DNA from: Algorimicrobium echini
GTDB taxonomy: Bacteria; Bacteroidota; Bacteroidia; Flavobacteriales; Flavobacteriaceae
Length of the DNA stretch: 64,000 nucleotides
NCBI RefSeq assembly: GCF_900115185.1
Contig: NZ_FOVN01000007.1
Span: 103,157 to 167,156, forward strand
Direction: 5' to 3'
Shown in pieces: positions 16,827-28,180 of this stretch; positions within the stretch are counted from its first letter, which is position 1, and each line of letters opens with the position of its first letter. Made by a program: the position numbers and the translations under genes. The notes under the pieces were generated by a model. The model searched no databases. It saw nothing but the letters and a program-made list of their open reading frames with translations, and was not told where the DNA came from.

Positions 16827-18431
16827 ATGCCATCCCACTGTATTCCGTTTAGAAACACCAACTATTTTTCGCCTTTAATTTGTGATTATTTAGATGAAAA
16901 ACCCACGTTAAAGCCCTTTTATAATAGGTTTCCAAAACTGAATAGTTTTCAAGAACAAATGGTTGAAAAAAAGGCGTCTTTCAGTAAAAAGACGCGAGAA
17001 GTATTAGTTGCTAGTTTAATTGAACAATACAAATACACCAAGACATCTCAACTAACACAAAAAAATATTGATGCTTTACAGTCTGAAAACACTTTTACGG
17101 TTACAACCGGACATCAGTTAAACATTTTTACAGGGCCTCTTTATTTTTTCTATAAAATTATTTCAACTATAAACTTATGCGATGAATTAAAAGCAGCAAA
17201 TCCAAATCATCAGTTTGTACCAATTTATTGGATGGCAACCGAAGATCATGATTTTGAAGAAATTAATTACTTTAATTTCGATGGAAAAAAAGTGTCCTGG
17301 GATAGGAAAGCTTCAGGGCCTGTTGGCGAATTGGATCTAGAGGGCTTTAAACACGTTTTTGAAGTGTTTTCCAAACAACTTCCAAAAAGTAAAAACGCTG
17401 ATAAGTTAATTCAACTTTTTAAGGATAGTTATTTAGCAAACAATAGCCTAACTCAAGCTACACGTAATTTGGTGAATGCGCTATTTAAAGCTTACGGATT
17501 GGTTATCATAGATGGAAATGATAAAAACTTGAAGACCGAATTCATTCCATATATAAAAGAAGAGTTTCTTAATCAATCTTCATATAAAGAGGTGTCAAAA
17601 ACCAATAAGGAATTAAATGCATTACCTGAAAATTATAAAATTCAGGTCAATCCGCGAGAAATAAATCTCTTCTATATTAAATCTGGGTTGCGTGAACGCA
17701 TAGTAGAAATTGATGGTGTTTTTCAAGTATTGGAAACGGATATTTCATGGAACAAAAATCAGTTAATAGCAGAAGTAGAAAACTATCCCGAACGTTTTAG
17801 TCCTAATGTTATTTTAAGACCTTTGTTTCAAGAAGTGGTGTTGCCAAACCTTTGCTATATAGGTGGTGGTGGCGAATTAGCATATTGGTTTCAACTAAAA
17901 TCTAATTTTGAAGCGCAAAATGTAACATTCCCTATATTGCTATTACGAAATTCAGTTTTGTTAATAACCACCAAACAACAAGAGAAATTAGAAAAACTGA
18001 ATTTGGAAACTAAAGATTTGTTTTTAAAACAGTCTGATTTGTTAACGAAAGTCACGAAAGACATTTCGAAAATAGAAATCGATTTTTCGCAACAAAAGGA
18101 GCACCTTAAAAAGCAGTTTGAAGATTTATATAAACTAGCAGAGCAAACTGATAAATCCTTCAAAGGTGCCGTTTCTGCTCAAGAAACAAAACAAATAAAC
18201 GGTTTGGAGCATTTGGAAAAGCGTTTGTTAAAAGCGCAAAAGCGGAAGCAATCAGATGTGTTACAGCGTGTTAAAATAATTCAAGACTGTTTATTTCCAA
18301 ATCAAAGTTTGCAAGAGCGTCAAGCTAACTTTTCTACCTTTTATTTAGAGTTTGGAGACCAATTAATTCAGCAGTTAATGGTAAATTTGCAACCGTTGAA
18401 AAACGAGTTTATAATATTAAATTTAGAGTAA
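16827..18431 (+). CDS. bshC: Bacillithiol biosynthesis cysteine-adding enzyme BshC
   Basis: A 534-residue putative cysteine ligase that completes bacillithiol by joining cysteine to glucosaminyl-malate. Family hallmarks are a conserved N-terminal FRNTNYFSPLI, TVTTGHQLNIFTGPLYFFYK near residues 93-112, PIYWMATEDHDFEEIN near 130-145, and NLCYIGGGGELAYWFQLK near 340-357. A long coiled coil follows (about 385-480). The flavobacterial form matches the Bacillus enzyme in length. The PLP decarboxylase gene starts three bases after its stop, so the pair is probably co-translated. Confidence 0.93.
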   Translation: MPSHCIPFRNTNYFSPLICDYLDEKPTLKPFYNRFPKLNSFQEQMVEKKASFSKKTREVLVASLIEQYKYTKTSQLTQKNIDALQSENTFTVTTGHQLNIFTGPLYFFYKIISTINLCDELKAANPNHQFVPIYWMATEDHDFEEINYFNFDGKKVSWDRKASGPVGELDLEGFKHVFEVFSKQLPKSKNADKLIQLFKDSYLANNSLTQATRNLVNALFKAYGLVIIDGNDKNLKTEFIPYIKEEFLNQSSYKEVSKTNKELNALPENYKIQVNPREINLFYIKSGLRERIVEIDGVFQVLETDISWNKNQLIAEVENYPERFSPNVILRPLFQEVVLPNLCYIGGGGELAYWFQLKSNFEAQNVTFPILLLRNSVLLITTKQQEKLEKLNLETKDLFLKQSDLLTKVTKDISKIEIDFSQQKEHLKKQFEDLYKLAEQTDKSFKGAVSAQETKQINGLEHLEKRLLKAQKRKQSDVLQRVKIIQDCLFPNQSLQERQANFSTFYLEFGDQLIQQLMVNLQPLKNEFIILNLE

Positions 18432-18434
18432 CTC

Positions 18435-19805
18435 ATGCATAAAATTGATATGGAGCTTATTGAAATGACACTAGATGTCATGAAATATGCTATTGGTAGA
18501 ATATCCGCTACAGAACACCAAATAGGAAAACCCAAAAAAGCCGAAGAATTAAAAGCAATTGTAGGCGAAACTGTTACAGCAAAGGGTGTAGGAGGTGAGT
18601 ATGCGTTTAATTTATGGAAAGAGCATTTGTCTAAAGCCAACGTACCTGTAGACCATCCAAGGAATTTAGCATTTGTACCAGCTTCTCCAACGCGAGCAGC
18701 TATTATGTTCGATTTGGTAACCTCTGCATCCAGTATACATGGAGCGTATTGGATGGAAGGTGCAGGTGGTATTTTCTGTGAAAATGAAGCCATGTCTTGG
18801 ATTGTTTCCTTAACAGGTTTACCAGCAGGCGCATTTGGTGTATTTACAAGCGGAGGAACGGCAGCAAATTTATCAGCAATTGTCACGGCTCGTGAGTTTT
18901 GGCGACGTGATGATACCTATAAGCGTGAAAAAGGTTTAATTATTACCTCTATAGGAGCGCATTCATCAATAAAAGCCATGGCTAAAGTAGCAGATGTGGA
19001 TATTTTATTGGTAGATACTGAAGAACGCTTAACAGGAAGTGATTTACGCAACACCATTGAAGGTTTAAACTTCCACCAACGCAAGCGTTTATTTGCTGTA
19101 GTTGCAACTGGCGGCACAACCAATGCAGGAATTATTGACGATTTAGAGGGTATAGCGGATATTTGTGAGCAAGAAAATCTGTGGTTTCATGTGGATGCTG
19201 CTTATGGTGGTGGTGCTCTTGCGGCCGATTCGGTTAGACATTTGTTTAATGGTATAGAACGTGCTGATAGTATCACGATTGACCCACATAAATGGATGTT
19301 TTCACCTTATGATTGTGGTGCCGTTATTTATAAAGAACCAGAATTAGCAAAAGAAGCCCATTCGCAACAAGGATCTTATTTAGATATTTTTAAAGATGAA
19401 GGTGCTCATGGATTTAATCCAACAGATTACCAAATACAATTAACCCGTCGTGTTCGTGGATTGCCATTGTGGTTTTCTTTAGCTACACACGGAACAGATC
19501 GTTATAAACAGTCCGTAGAACGTGGTTTAGAATTAGCGCAATTAGCAGGCAAAATGATTGAAGAAAATCCAAATGTGGAGTTGGTAAGAGAACCAAGTTT
19601 GTCTTGTGTATTATATAGACGCATTGGTTGGAAACCCGAAGATTACACCAATTGGACTTACGAAAATCACAAAAAAGGCTTTGCATTAGTAACACCAACC
19701 AAATGGAAAAATGGTGATACTTTTGAAACAGTTTCTCGCTTTTGTTTTATTAATCCAGACACAACAGAAAATGATATTCAAATGATTTTGGAATCCATGA
19801 ATTAA
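18435..19805 (+). CDS. Group II pyridoxal-phosphate-dependent decarboxylase
   Basis: A 456-residue fold-type I PLP enzyme of the aromatic-amino-acid/glutamate decarboxylase group. The cofactor lysine is in TIDPHKWMFSPYDCG near residue 285, the pyridine-nitrogen aspartate is in FHVDAAYGGG near 252, and GVFTSGGTAANLSAI near 138-152 binds the phosphate. The substrate could be aspartate, glutamate or an aromatic amino acid; residues alone do not decide this. The three-base gap to bshC suggests one transcript, but a role in thiol synthesis is only a guess. Confidence 0.88.
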   Translation: MHKIDMELIEMTLDVMKYAIGRISATEHQIGKPKKAEELKAIVGETVTAKGVGGEYAFNLWKEHLSKANVPVDHPRNLAFVPASPTRAAIMFDLVTSASSIHGAYWMEGAGGIFCENEAMSWIVSLTGLPAGAFGVFTSGGTAANLSAIVTAREFWRRDDTYKREKGLIITSIGAHSSIKAMAKVADVDILLVDTEERLTGSDLRNTIEGLNFHQRKRLFAVVATGGTTNAGIIDDLEGIADICEQENLWFHVDAAYGGGALAADSVRHLFNGIERADSITIDPHKWMFSPYDCGAVIYKEPELAKEAHSQQGSYLDIFKDEGAHGFNPTDYQIQLTRRVRGLPLWFSLATHGTDRYKQSVERGLELAQLAGKMIEENPNVELVREPSLSCVLYRRIGWKPEDYTNWTYENHKKGFALVTPTKWKNGDTFETVSRFCFINPDTTENDIQMILESMN

Positions 19806-19864
19806 TTATCCAAAAAAGTTTACCTCATAAATAGCTATTCAAAAATCAATTGTTATTTTTACAC

Positions 19865-21400
19865 ATGCAACACAACAACGTATTAATATTAGATTTCGGT
19901 TCGCAATACACTCAGCTAATTGCGCGTCGCGTTAGGGAACTCAACATTTATTGTGAGATTCATCCGTATAACAAAATTCCAAATAATTTAGAAACCTATA
20001 AAGCGGTTATACTTTCGGGAAGTCCAAATTCTGTGAGAGGGGGAGCCGTTTTGCATCCCGAATTAAAACATATTCGCGGTGAAAAACCGTTATTAGCTGT
20101 TTGCTATGGTGCACAATATTTAGCACATTTTTCAGGAGGTGAAGTTGCTCCTTCTAATACACGTGAATACGGTCGTGCTAATTTATCGTTTATAAAAGAA
20201 AAGGAAGATTTCTTCCATAACATTTATACAGGTAGTCAAGTTTGGATGAGTCATAGTGACACAATTAAAACTCTTCCAGACAATGGTGTGCTATTGGCAA
20301 GTACGGAGGATGTTGAAAATGCCGCCTATAAAATTGAAGGCGAACAAACCTATGCTATTCAATTTCACCCAGAAGTGTATCATTCTAAAGACGGTAAACA
20401 ATTACTAGAAAACTTTTTGGTACATATTGCTAAAGTAGAACAAGACTGGACACCACAGTCGTTTGTGGAAGAAACCGTAGAAGCACTTCAGAAGAAATTA
20501 GGAAATGATCGGGTTGTATTAGGACTTTCAGGTGGAGTGGATTCATCGGTAGCAGCTATGTTATTGCATAAAGCAATTGGAAAAAACCTCTATTGCATAT
20601 TTGTAAATAATGGTCTTTTACGAAAAAATGAGTTTCAAGATGTATTAGATCAATACAAGGATATGGGACTTAATGTAAAAGGCGTAGATGCTTCGGCACG
20701 TTTTTTGGATGCACTAGCAGGATTGAGTGACCCAGAAGAAAAGCGTAAAGCTATTGGTCGAGTCTTTATTGAAGTTTTTGATGATGAAGCGCATGAAATT
20801 TCGGATGTGAAATGGTTAGCTCAAGGTACTATTTATCCAGATGTTATTGAGAGTGTTTCGGTATCGGGTGGGCCTAGTGCTACTATTAAAAGTCACCACA
20901 ATGTAGGTGGTTTGCCAGATTTTATGAAACTTAAAATCGTAGAACCTTTAAAAGCGTTGTTTAAAGATGAAGTGCGTCGTGTAGGTGCTTCTATGGATAT
21001 GGATAAAAATCTATTAGGACGTCATCCATTTCCAGGGCCAGGATTGGCCATTCGTATTTTAGGTGATATTACAGCTGAAAAAGTACGGATTTTGCAAGAA
21101 GTTGATGCTGTTTTTATAGGTAACTTAAAAAAATGGAATCTGTATGATAATGTTTGGCAAGCTGGTGCCATTTTACTGCCTGTAAATAGTGTTGGTGTTA
21201 TGGGTGATGAGCGTACTTATGAAAAATGTGTTGCTTTAAGAGCTGTGGAAAGCACGGATGGTATGACAGCCGATTGGGTAAATTTACCGTATGAGTTTTT
21301 ACAAAAAACATCCAACGAGATAATAAATAAAGTAAAAGGCGTTAATAGAGTAGTATATGACATTAGTTCTAAACCACCAGCAACCATTGAGTGGGAATAA
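19865..21400 (+). CDS. guaA: GMP synthase (glutamine-hydrolysing)
   Basis: A 511-residue enzyme that aminates XMP to GMP. The class I glutaminase domain (about 5-195) has the nucleophile in [12 protein letters not shown] and the dyad in QFHPEVYHS; the ATP pyrophosphatase domain has the P-loop [15 protein letters not shown]; the C-terminal dimerisation domain ends KPPATIEWE. The ATG at 19865 ([17 protein letters not shown]) fits the family; an ATG at 19850 would add five residues. It is monocistronic with a weak hairpin after the stop. Confidence 0.96.
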   Translation: MQHNNVLILDFGSQYTQLIARRVRELNIYCEIHPYNKIPNNLETYKAVILSGSPNSVRGGAVLHPELKHIRGEKPLLAVCYGAQYLAHFSGGEVAPSNTREYGRANLSFIKEKEDFFHNIYTGSQVWMSHSDTIKTLPDNGVLLASTEDVENAAYKIEGEQTYAIQFHPEVYHSKDGKQLLENFLVHIAKVEQDWTPQSFVEETVEALQKKLGNDRVVLGLSGGVDSSVAAMLLHKAIGKNLYCIFVNNGLLRKNEFQDVLDQYKDMGLNVKGVDASARFLDALAGLSDPEEKRKAIGRVFIEVFDDEAHEISDVKWLAQGTIYPDVIESVSVSGGPSATIKSHHNVGGLPDFMKLKIVEPLKALFKDEVRRVGASMDMDKNLLGRHPFPGPGLAIRILGDITAEKVRILQEVDAVFIGNLKKWNLYDNVWQAGAILLPVNSVGVMGDERTYEKCVALRAVESTDGMTADWVNLPYEFLQKTSNEIINKVKGVNRVVYDISSKPPATIEWE

Positions 21401-21402
21401 AT

Positions 21403-21425
21403 AAAAATTACTTCTAGTGATTTTT
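21403..21425 (+). terminator. AT-rich hairpin after guaA
   Basis: AAAAATTAC pairs with GTGATTTTT with one wobble around a five-base loop, right after the guaA stop. The stem is AT-rich, so termination may be inefficient. Confidence 0.4.
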
Positions 21426-21574
21426 AAGGAACTAAAAAAATGTATCGATAAGTTGGGAGTTTGACACGTGTTAGGCAAACTTTACAGTTAAATCTTTTTA
21501 GACTATTAAGTATTTAAAAAGAATAAAACGGATAACGTTGCTTTTGCAAACGTGAACCAGAACGTATATAGATT

Positions 21575-23494
21575 ATGAAGAAACTATTTTGCATTTTAAG
21601 CATCTTACTAGTGTTTGGCTGTGGATCCACATCGCAAGCACAAAATTATAAAACACACAAGGTAAAAGCTGGTGAAACAATAGAGGTTATTGCTAAACAA
21701 TATCAATTAACACCTTTTGATATTTATGCTTTAAACCCAGACGCTAAAAAAGAGTTAAAAACAAATGCCGTTTTAATTATTCCTAATAAAAAAATTGATC
21801 AATCTGCTCCTCATGCTGCAATTGAAAAGGAGTTAACAGGTTTTAAAACACATAAAGTAAAACGTAAGGAAACATTGTATAGTCTATCCAAAGAATATAA
21901 TGTTGAACAGGACGAAATAAAAAAACATAATACTTTCCTCTATGCCAATAATCTGCGTAAAGGTGATGAAATAAAGATACCCCTTTACAAAAAGGTTTTT
22001 ACAGTTTCTCAACCTGAAGAATTACAAAAAACATATACCGTTTTACCTAAAGAAGGTAAATGGCGCATTGCCTATAAATTTGGGATAACTGTAGCTGAAT
22101 TAGAAGCTTTAAATCCTGGAATGAATTCCGTTTTACAAGAAGGTGAAGTTATAAATGTACCCAACATAACGGATACAGAAGAAAAACCTGTAGACAACCA
22201 ATACTCCTATTATGAGGTGTTACCTAAAGAGGGTTTTTACCGATTGAAAGTCAAACTAGGTTTGGAACAAAGTGAGTTAGAAGCTTTAAATCCGGAATTA
22301 ATTGAAAGTGGATTAAAAGTAGGTATGATTTTAAAAGTACCTTATAATGCCAACGTTGAAGATGAAAACACCAAACTTGAAATTATAGATTTAACCAATT
22401 CCATATCCAGTTATAAAGAGAAACATATAGCATTTATGTTGCCTTTTAAATTAAATAGAGTAAACGTGGATTCAGTTGTGGATACCAAAGAACAAATAAA
22501 GAAAGATCCGTTTTTAGATATGTCACTTGATTTTTATTCAGGTGTGGTTGTGGCATTAGATTCGTTGAAAAAATTAGGCGTTAATTTAAAAGTAGATGTT
22601 TATGATACTAGAAATATGGCAAGTGAAGTTTCTTCAATTTTAAACACCAATAGTTTTAATGATGTCCAAGCGGTTATTGGCCCATTTATGCCAGATCATA
22701 TTAAACGAGTGGCAGCAGATTTACAAAGTGAAAACATACCAGTTGTTTCACCATTGACAAAAAATTTAGAAATATCTGAAAATATTTTTCAATCACGACC
22801 TTCAGAGGATCTCTTGAAAGATAAAATCATTAATTATGTAAAAAATGATAGCACGATTAATCAAATTATCATAATAGCAGATCAAAGTCATATCAAGATT
22901 TCTAACGATTTAAAAACACATTTTCCAACCGCTTCTCAAATCTACTCTCAAAAAGATAAAAAGGAAAAAGATGCTTATTTTATTTATGATACCGATATCA
23001 TATCTAAATTGAAGCCAGGAAAAAATATTGTGTTTTTAGAAACATCAAATCCAGGATTTGTATCTAATGTTTCTAGTAAATTGAATTCTTTAATATCAAA
23101 GGATCGCCAGATTATTTTAGCTACAACCGAAATGGGTGACGCTTTTGAAGATGATGAGGTTTCTAATTATCACCTTTCTAATTTGCAATTAACTTTTGCA
23201 GCCATTGCAAAAACTTACAATGAAGATGATAATAATAGTTTTGCCATTGATTATGAAAAGCGGTATGGTGTTACTCCAAATAAAATAGCTGTTCGTGGTT
23301 TTGATGTGACTATGGATGTTGTTCTACGATTGGTAAACTATGAGAACCTTTATGAGTCAGTAAACCAAGCGCCATTAACAGAATATGTTGAAAATAAATT
23401 TGCCTACAAAAAGAAGTTATTTGGCGGTTATTACAACGATACAGTTTATTTGGTGAAGTATGAAGATTTGAAAATTGTTGAGGTAAAACAGTAA
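21575..23494 (+). CDS. LysM repeat protein with periplasmic-binding-protein fold
   Basis: A 639-residue exported protein. The N-terminus MKKLFCILSILLVFGC looks like a lipoprotein signal, with a possible alternative cleavage after QAQ. Four LysM-type segments follow at about 27-70 (THKVKAGETIEVIAKQYQLT), 91-136 (THKVKRKETLYSLSKEYNVE), 150-195 and 207-255, each able to bind peptidoglycan glycan. Residues about 275-639 resemble a type 1 periplasmic ligand-binding fold (HIAFMLPFKLN, AVIGPFMPDHIKRVA, IPVVSPLTKN). The layout recalls LpoA, the lipoprotein activator of penicillin-binding protein 1A, but no direct evidence links them. The OsmC gene starts four bases after the stop. Confidence 0.85.
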   Translation: MKKLFCILSILLVFGCGSTSQAQNYKTHKVKAGETIEVIAKQYQLTPFDIYALNPDAKKELKTNAVLIIPNKKIDQSAPHAAIEKELTGFKTHKVKRKETLYSLSKEYNVEQDEIKKHNTFLYANNLRKGDEIKIPLYKKVFTVSQPEELQKTYTVLPKEGKWRIAYKFGITVAELEALNPGMNSVLQEGEVINVPNITDTEEKPVDNQYSYYEVLPKEGFYRLKVKLGLEQSELEALNPELIESGLKVGMILKVPYNANVEDENTKLEIIDLTNSISSYKEKHIAFMLPFKLNRVNVDSVVDTKEQIKKDPFLDMSLDFYSGVVVALDSLKKLGVNLKVDVYDTRNMASEVSSILNTNSFNDVQAVIGPFMPDHIKRVAADLQSENIPVVSPLTKNLEISENIFQSRPSEDLLKDKIINYVKNDSTINQIIIIADQSHIKISNDLKTHFPTASQIYSQKDKKEKDAYFIYDTDIISKLKPGKNIVFLETSNPGFVSNVSSKLNSLISKDRQIILATTEMGDAFEDDEVSNYHLSNLQLTFAAIAKTYNEDDNNSFAIDYEKRYGVTPNKIAVRGFDVTMDVVLRLVNYENLYESVNQAPLTEYVENKFAYKKKLFGGYYNDTVYLVKYEDLKIVEVKQ

Positions 23495-23498
23495 AAAT

Positions 23499-23900
23499 AT
23501 GACAGCAACCGTAACCTATATAGGTGACTTACGCACAGAGAATACTCATGTGCAATCAGGAAATTCTTTTATAACCGATGCGCCTGTTGATAACAATGGA
23601 AAAGGTGCCGCATTCTCACCAACCGATACTGTTGCCACGGCATTAGCAAACTGTATGTTAACTGTTATGGGAATTAAAGCGCAAGATATGGGGTATAATA
23701 TGGAAGGAACTACAGCCCAAGTCACCAAAACGATGGCTTCTAATCCACGACGTATTTCAAAAATTAATGTCGTTTTAAGTTTTCCACAATTAGCAAGTAT
23801 CAAAACCCGTAAGATTCTAGAGCATACAGCAAATACCTGTCCTGTTCATTATAGTTTACACCCAGATATTGAAAAAGTAGTAACCTTTAACTGGAAATAA
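23499..23900 (+). CDS. OsmC/Ohr family protein
   Basis: A 133-residue OsmC-fold protein, the family of thiol-dependent peroxidases acting on organic hydroperoxides. The two redox cysteines are in ATALANCMLTVMGIKA (about residue 49) and AHTANTCPVHYSL-type sequence near residue 113. YhfA-like members of this family have no proven peroxidase role. It is likely co-transcribed with the LysM protein gene upstream (four-base gap) and the DUF3820 gene (20 bases) downstream. Confidence 0.9.
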   Translation: MTATVTYIGDLRTENTHVQSGNSFITDAPVDNNGKGAAFSPTDTVATALANCMLTVMGIKAQDMGYNMEGTTAQVTKTMASNPRRISKINVVLSFPQLASIKTRKILEHTANTCPVHYSLHPDIEKVVTFNWK

Positions 23901-23920
23901 GCCATTTTAAACATTAGTGT

Positions 23921-24151
23921 ATGGAACCAGATAAAGCATTTCTTATAAAACTCGCACATACTAAAATGCCTTATGGTAAATACAAGGACCGTTACTTAAT
24001 TGATTTACCCGAATATTATGTGGTTTGGTATCATAATAAAGGATTCCCAAAAGGAAAATTAGGTGAGATGCTGCAATCCGTTTATGAGCTAAAATTAAAT
24101 GGACTAGAAGAACTAATACATACTATAAAACGTAATTTTCCAAAGCGGTAG
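23921..24151 (+). CDS. DUF3820 family protein
   Basis: A 76-residue protein dominated by the DUF3820 signature MPYGKYKDRYLIDLPEYYVV followed by WYHNKGFPKGKLGEML. The motif resembles the C-terminal domain of exonuclease X and of the DnaQ-like protein at 8330, which suggests a nucleic-acid-binding role. It has no known function. It is the last gene of the LysM-OsmC-DUF3820 group. Confidence 0.88.
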   Translation: MEPDKAFLIKLAHTKMPYGKYKDRYLIDLPEYYVVWYHNKGFPKGKLGEMLQSVYELKLNGLEELIHTIKRNFPKR

Positions 24152-24209
24152 TGTTCACTGTTCAGTTGCAGCTGAAATATTCAGTTTCATAAACTTACTT
24201 ACACTTTTT

Positions 24210-24217
24210 TATCTTTG
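24210..24217 (+). promoter_or_regulatory. Upstream -7 promoter element in the pyrG leader
   Basis: TATCTTTG is a full match to TAnnTTTG, 197 bases before the pyrG ATG. A transcript from here would carry a long leader that includes a second promoter element at 24386-24393. Confidence 0.5.
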
Positions 24218-24385
24218 CGTCTTTAGTTTTTCCGAGATTTATAAATATTTCAATCCTGGGTAAATCTTAATAGCAACCAACTTCCTAAATCCATGATTCT
24301 ACGACAAATAGTACAACAAGGAATTCCCTTCAATTTCATTTCAAAATAAAAATAATAAACACCTAAACTATTAAACTTAATATTG

Positions 24386-24393
24386 TAAATTTG
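24386..24393 (+). promoter_or_regulatory. -7 promoter element for pyrG
   Basis: TAAATTTG lies 21 bases before the pyrG ATG at 24414. No -33 TTG is visible at the expected distance. Confidence 0.55.
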
Positions 24394-24404
24394 CAGGCGT
24401 TTAA

Positions 24405-26048
<1,644 letters not shown>

Positions 26049-26185
26049 ACATAATTTTGGATAGTTTTTTGTAATTAGCAAGAAACTATTTATTTGATAA
26101 TTTTATAAGTGTCCTTTTTTTACAATTAATCAGTAAATCTTAATAAGAAGCTGTTGTTAGTTTAAAAGGGACAAGTAAGTAACAT

Positions 26186-28093
26186 ATGGAACAAAAGAAA
26201 TTTGACCTAAATTCAGTAATAGGTTTCGTCCTAATTTTCGGAATACTTGTGTACATGATGTACACCAATCAGCCAACACCCGAGGAGTTAGCCGAACAAG
26301 AACGAGCAAAACAAGAACAAGTTGAAGCTGAAAAACAAGCCGAAAATCAAAAAGAAACGGCTATTACCACTGCAGAGGATTTTTCCGCATTAAATGCACA
26401 AGATTCAACACAATTAGTTGCTTTACAGAATAAATTAGGTGCTTTTGCCTATTCTGCCAGTTTACCATCGGCCACTACCAAGGAAACAGAAATTAAAACA
26501 GATGTTTTAGATTTAAAATTCAGTAATAAAGGTGGTTATTTATCTGAAGTGAAATTGAAAAAGTTTGTCGATTTTGATTCCATTCCAATTTACCTAATAA
26601 AAGATGGCAATACCGATTTTAATATCAATTTCGGTACGTCTGATAGTCGTATTCTGAACACAAAGGATTTATATTTTGAGCCTACAGTAACTAAAAATGG
26701 TGAAAACACGATCGTTTCTATGAAGCTTAAAGTGTCTGCAAACCAATTTTTAGAGTATCGCTATGAAATTCAACCTAATAATTATATGGTTGATTTTACA
26801 ATTCGTTCTCAAGGTTTAAGTAATGTCATCAATAGCTCGCAACCTATTAATTTAAATTGGGCGTTAAAAACGTACCGTCATGATAAAAGCATTAGTTATG
26901 AAAACCGTTATACCCGATTAACATACCAATATGAAGGTGATAAAATAGACAAATTAAGTCCTACTGGTGAAGATGAAGAAACAGAAGCCGATGTTAATTG
27001 GTTGTCTTACAGACAGCATTTCTTTAGTAGTATTTTAACGTCTAAAATTCCATTAAAATCGGTTCAGCTTAATTCTACCGACTTGGTAGAAAATGAAGAA
27101 ATTGATACTGTGTTTACAAAGACATTTCAATCTAAATTTACTTTAGAACCATCTGCTGGCGAATTAAATCAAGATTTAGGGTTTTATTTCGGTCCAACTG
27201 ATAATAAAGTTTTACAGAAATACGACATTGGTTTAGAAGATAGTATTCCGTTTGGATGGGGGATTTTTGGTTGGATAAACCGTTATGTATTTGTTCCGTT
27301 ATTTGCATTTTTAGCTGGATTTTTGCCATATGGTATTGCTATTATTGTCATGACTGTTTTAATTAAAATGTTATTGTCTTTTGTGCAATACAAACAGTTT
27401 TTATCACAGGCAAAATTAAAAGTTTTAAAGCCAGAATTGGACGCGATTCGTGAAAAGTATAAGGATAATAAAATGAAAGCCCAGCAGGAAACTATGGCTT
27501 TACAAAACAAAGCAGGCGCTAGCCCGTTGAGTGGTTGTTTACCAGCTTTAATACAGTTGCCAGTTTTCTATGCTTTATTCCAATTTTTTCCATCTGCTTT
27601 CGATTTAAGACAGAAAAGTTTCCTTTGGGCAGACGATTTATCGTCTTATGATATCATTGCCAATTTGCCGTTTACAATACCATTCTATGGCGATCATGTA
27701 AGTTTGTTTCCAATATTGGCTTCAATAGCTATTTTCTTTTATATGAAAATGACTACAGGACAGCAAATGGCATCACAGCCTACTCAAGAAGGCATGCCAG
27801 ATATGGGTAAACTTATGAAATATATGATTTACTTATCGCCATTAATGATGTTATTCTTCTTTAATAATTACGCGTCTGGTTTAAGTTTGTATTACTTTAT
27901 TTCAAACCTTATAAGTATCGGAATTATGTTAGTCATAAAAAACTATATTTTAGACGAAGACAAGATTCATGCTCAAATTCAGATAAATAAGAAGAAACCT
28001 AAAAAGCAAAATAAGTTTCAGAAAAAAATGGCTGATATGATGGAGCAAGCCGAACAACAGAAGCAAGCGCAAGAAAGGCGTAAGAAAAAATAG
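26186..28093 (+). CDS. yidC: Membrane protein insertase YidC
   Basis: A 635-residue insertase that helps nascent proteins enter the inner membrane. It has an N-terminal helix (FDLNSVIGFVLIFGILVYMM), a large periplasmic beta domain (about 85-355), and the conserved core of five helices with LPYGIAIIVMTVLIKMLLSF and GCLPALIQLPVFYALFQFFP, and a basic C-terminal tail (KKPKKQNKFQKKMADMM) that can bind ribosomes. This is the Gram-negative form. Confidence 0.95.
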   Translation: MEQKKFDLNSVIGFVLIFGILVYMMYTNQPTPEELAEQERAKQEQVEAEKQAENQKETAITTAEDFSALNAQDSTQLVALQNKLGAFAYSASLPSATTKETEIKTDVLDLKFSNKGGYLSEVKLKKFVDFDSIPIYLIKDGNTDFNINFGTSDSRILNTKDLYFEPTVTKNGENTIVSMKLKVSANQFLEYRYEIQPNNYMVDFTIRSQGLSNVINSSQPINLNWALKTYRHDKSISYENRYTRLTYQYEGDKIDKLSPTGEDEETEADVNWLSYRQHFFSSILTSKIPLKSVQLNSTDLVENEEIDTVFTKTFQSKFTLEPSAGELNQDLGFYFGPTDNKVLQKYDIGLEDSIPFGWGIFGWINRYVFVPLFAFLAGFLPYGIAIIVMTVLIKMLLSFVQYKQFLSQAKLKVLKPELDAIREKYKDNKMKAQQETMALQNKAGASPLSGCLPALIQLPVFYALFQFFPSAFDLRQKSFLWADDLSSYDIIANLPFTIPFYGDHVSLFPILASIAIFFYMKMTTGQQMASQPTQEGMPDMGKLMKYMIYLSPLMMLFFFNNYASGLSLYYFISNLISIGIMLVIKNYILDEDKIHAQIQINKKKPKKQNKFQKKMADMMEQAEQQKQAQERRKKK

Positions 28094-28100
28094 TTTATAT

Positions 28101-28127
28101 AAGCTGCCTTAATAGGCAGCTTTTTTG
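28101..28127 (+). terminator. Terminator of yidC
   Basis: AAGCTGCC and GGCAGCTT pair around a TTAATA loop, followed by TTTTT. It lies eight bases after the stop. Confidence 0.85.
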
Positions 28128-28180
28128 ATATAACAAATTCTATATTTTTTCGTTTAGACAATTAATAGATTATAATATTT

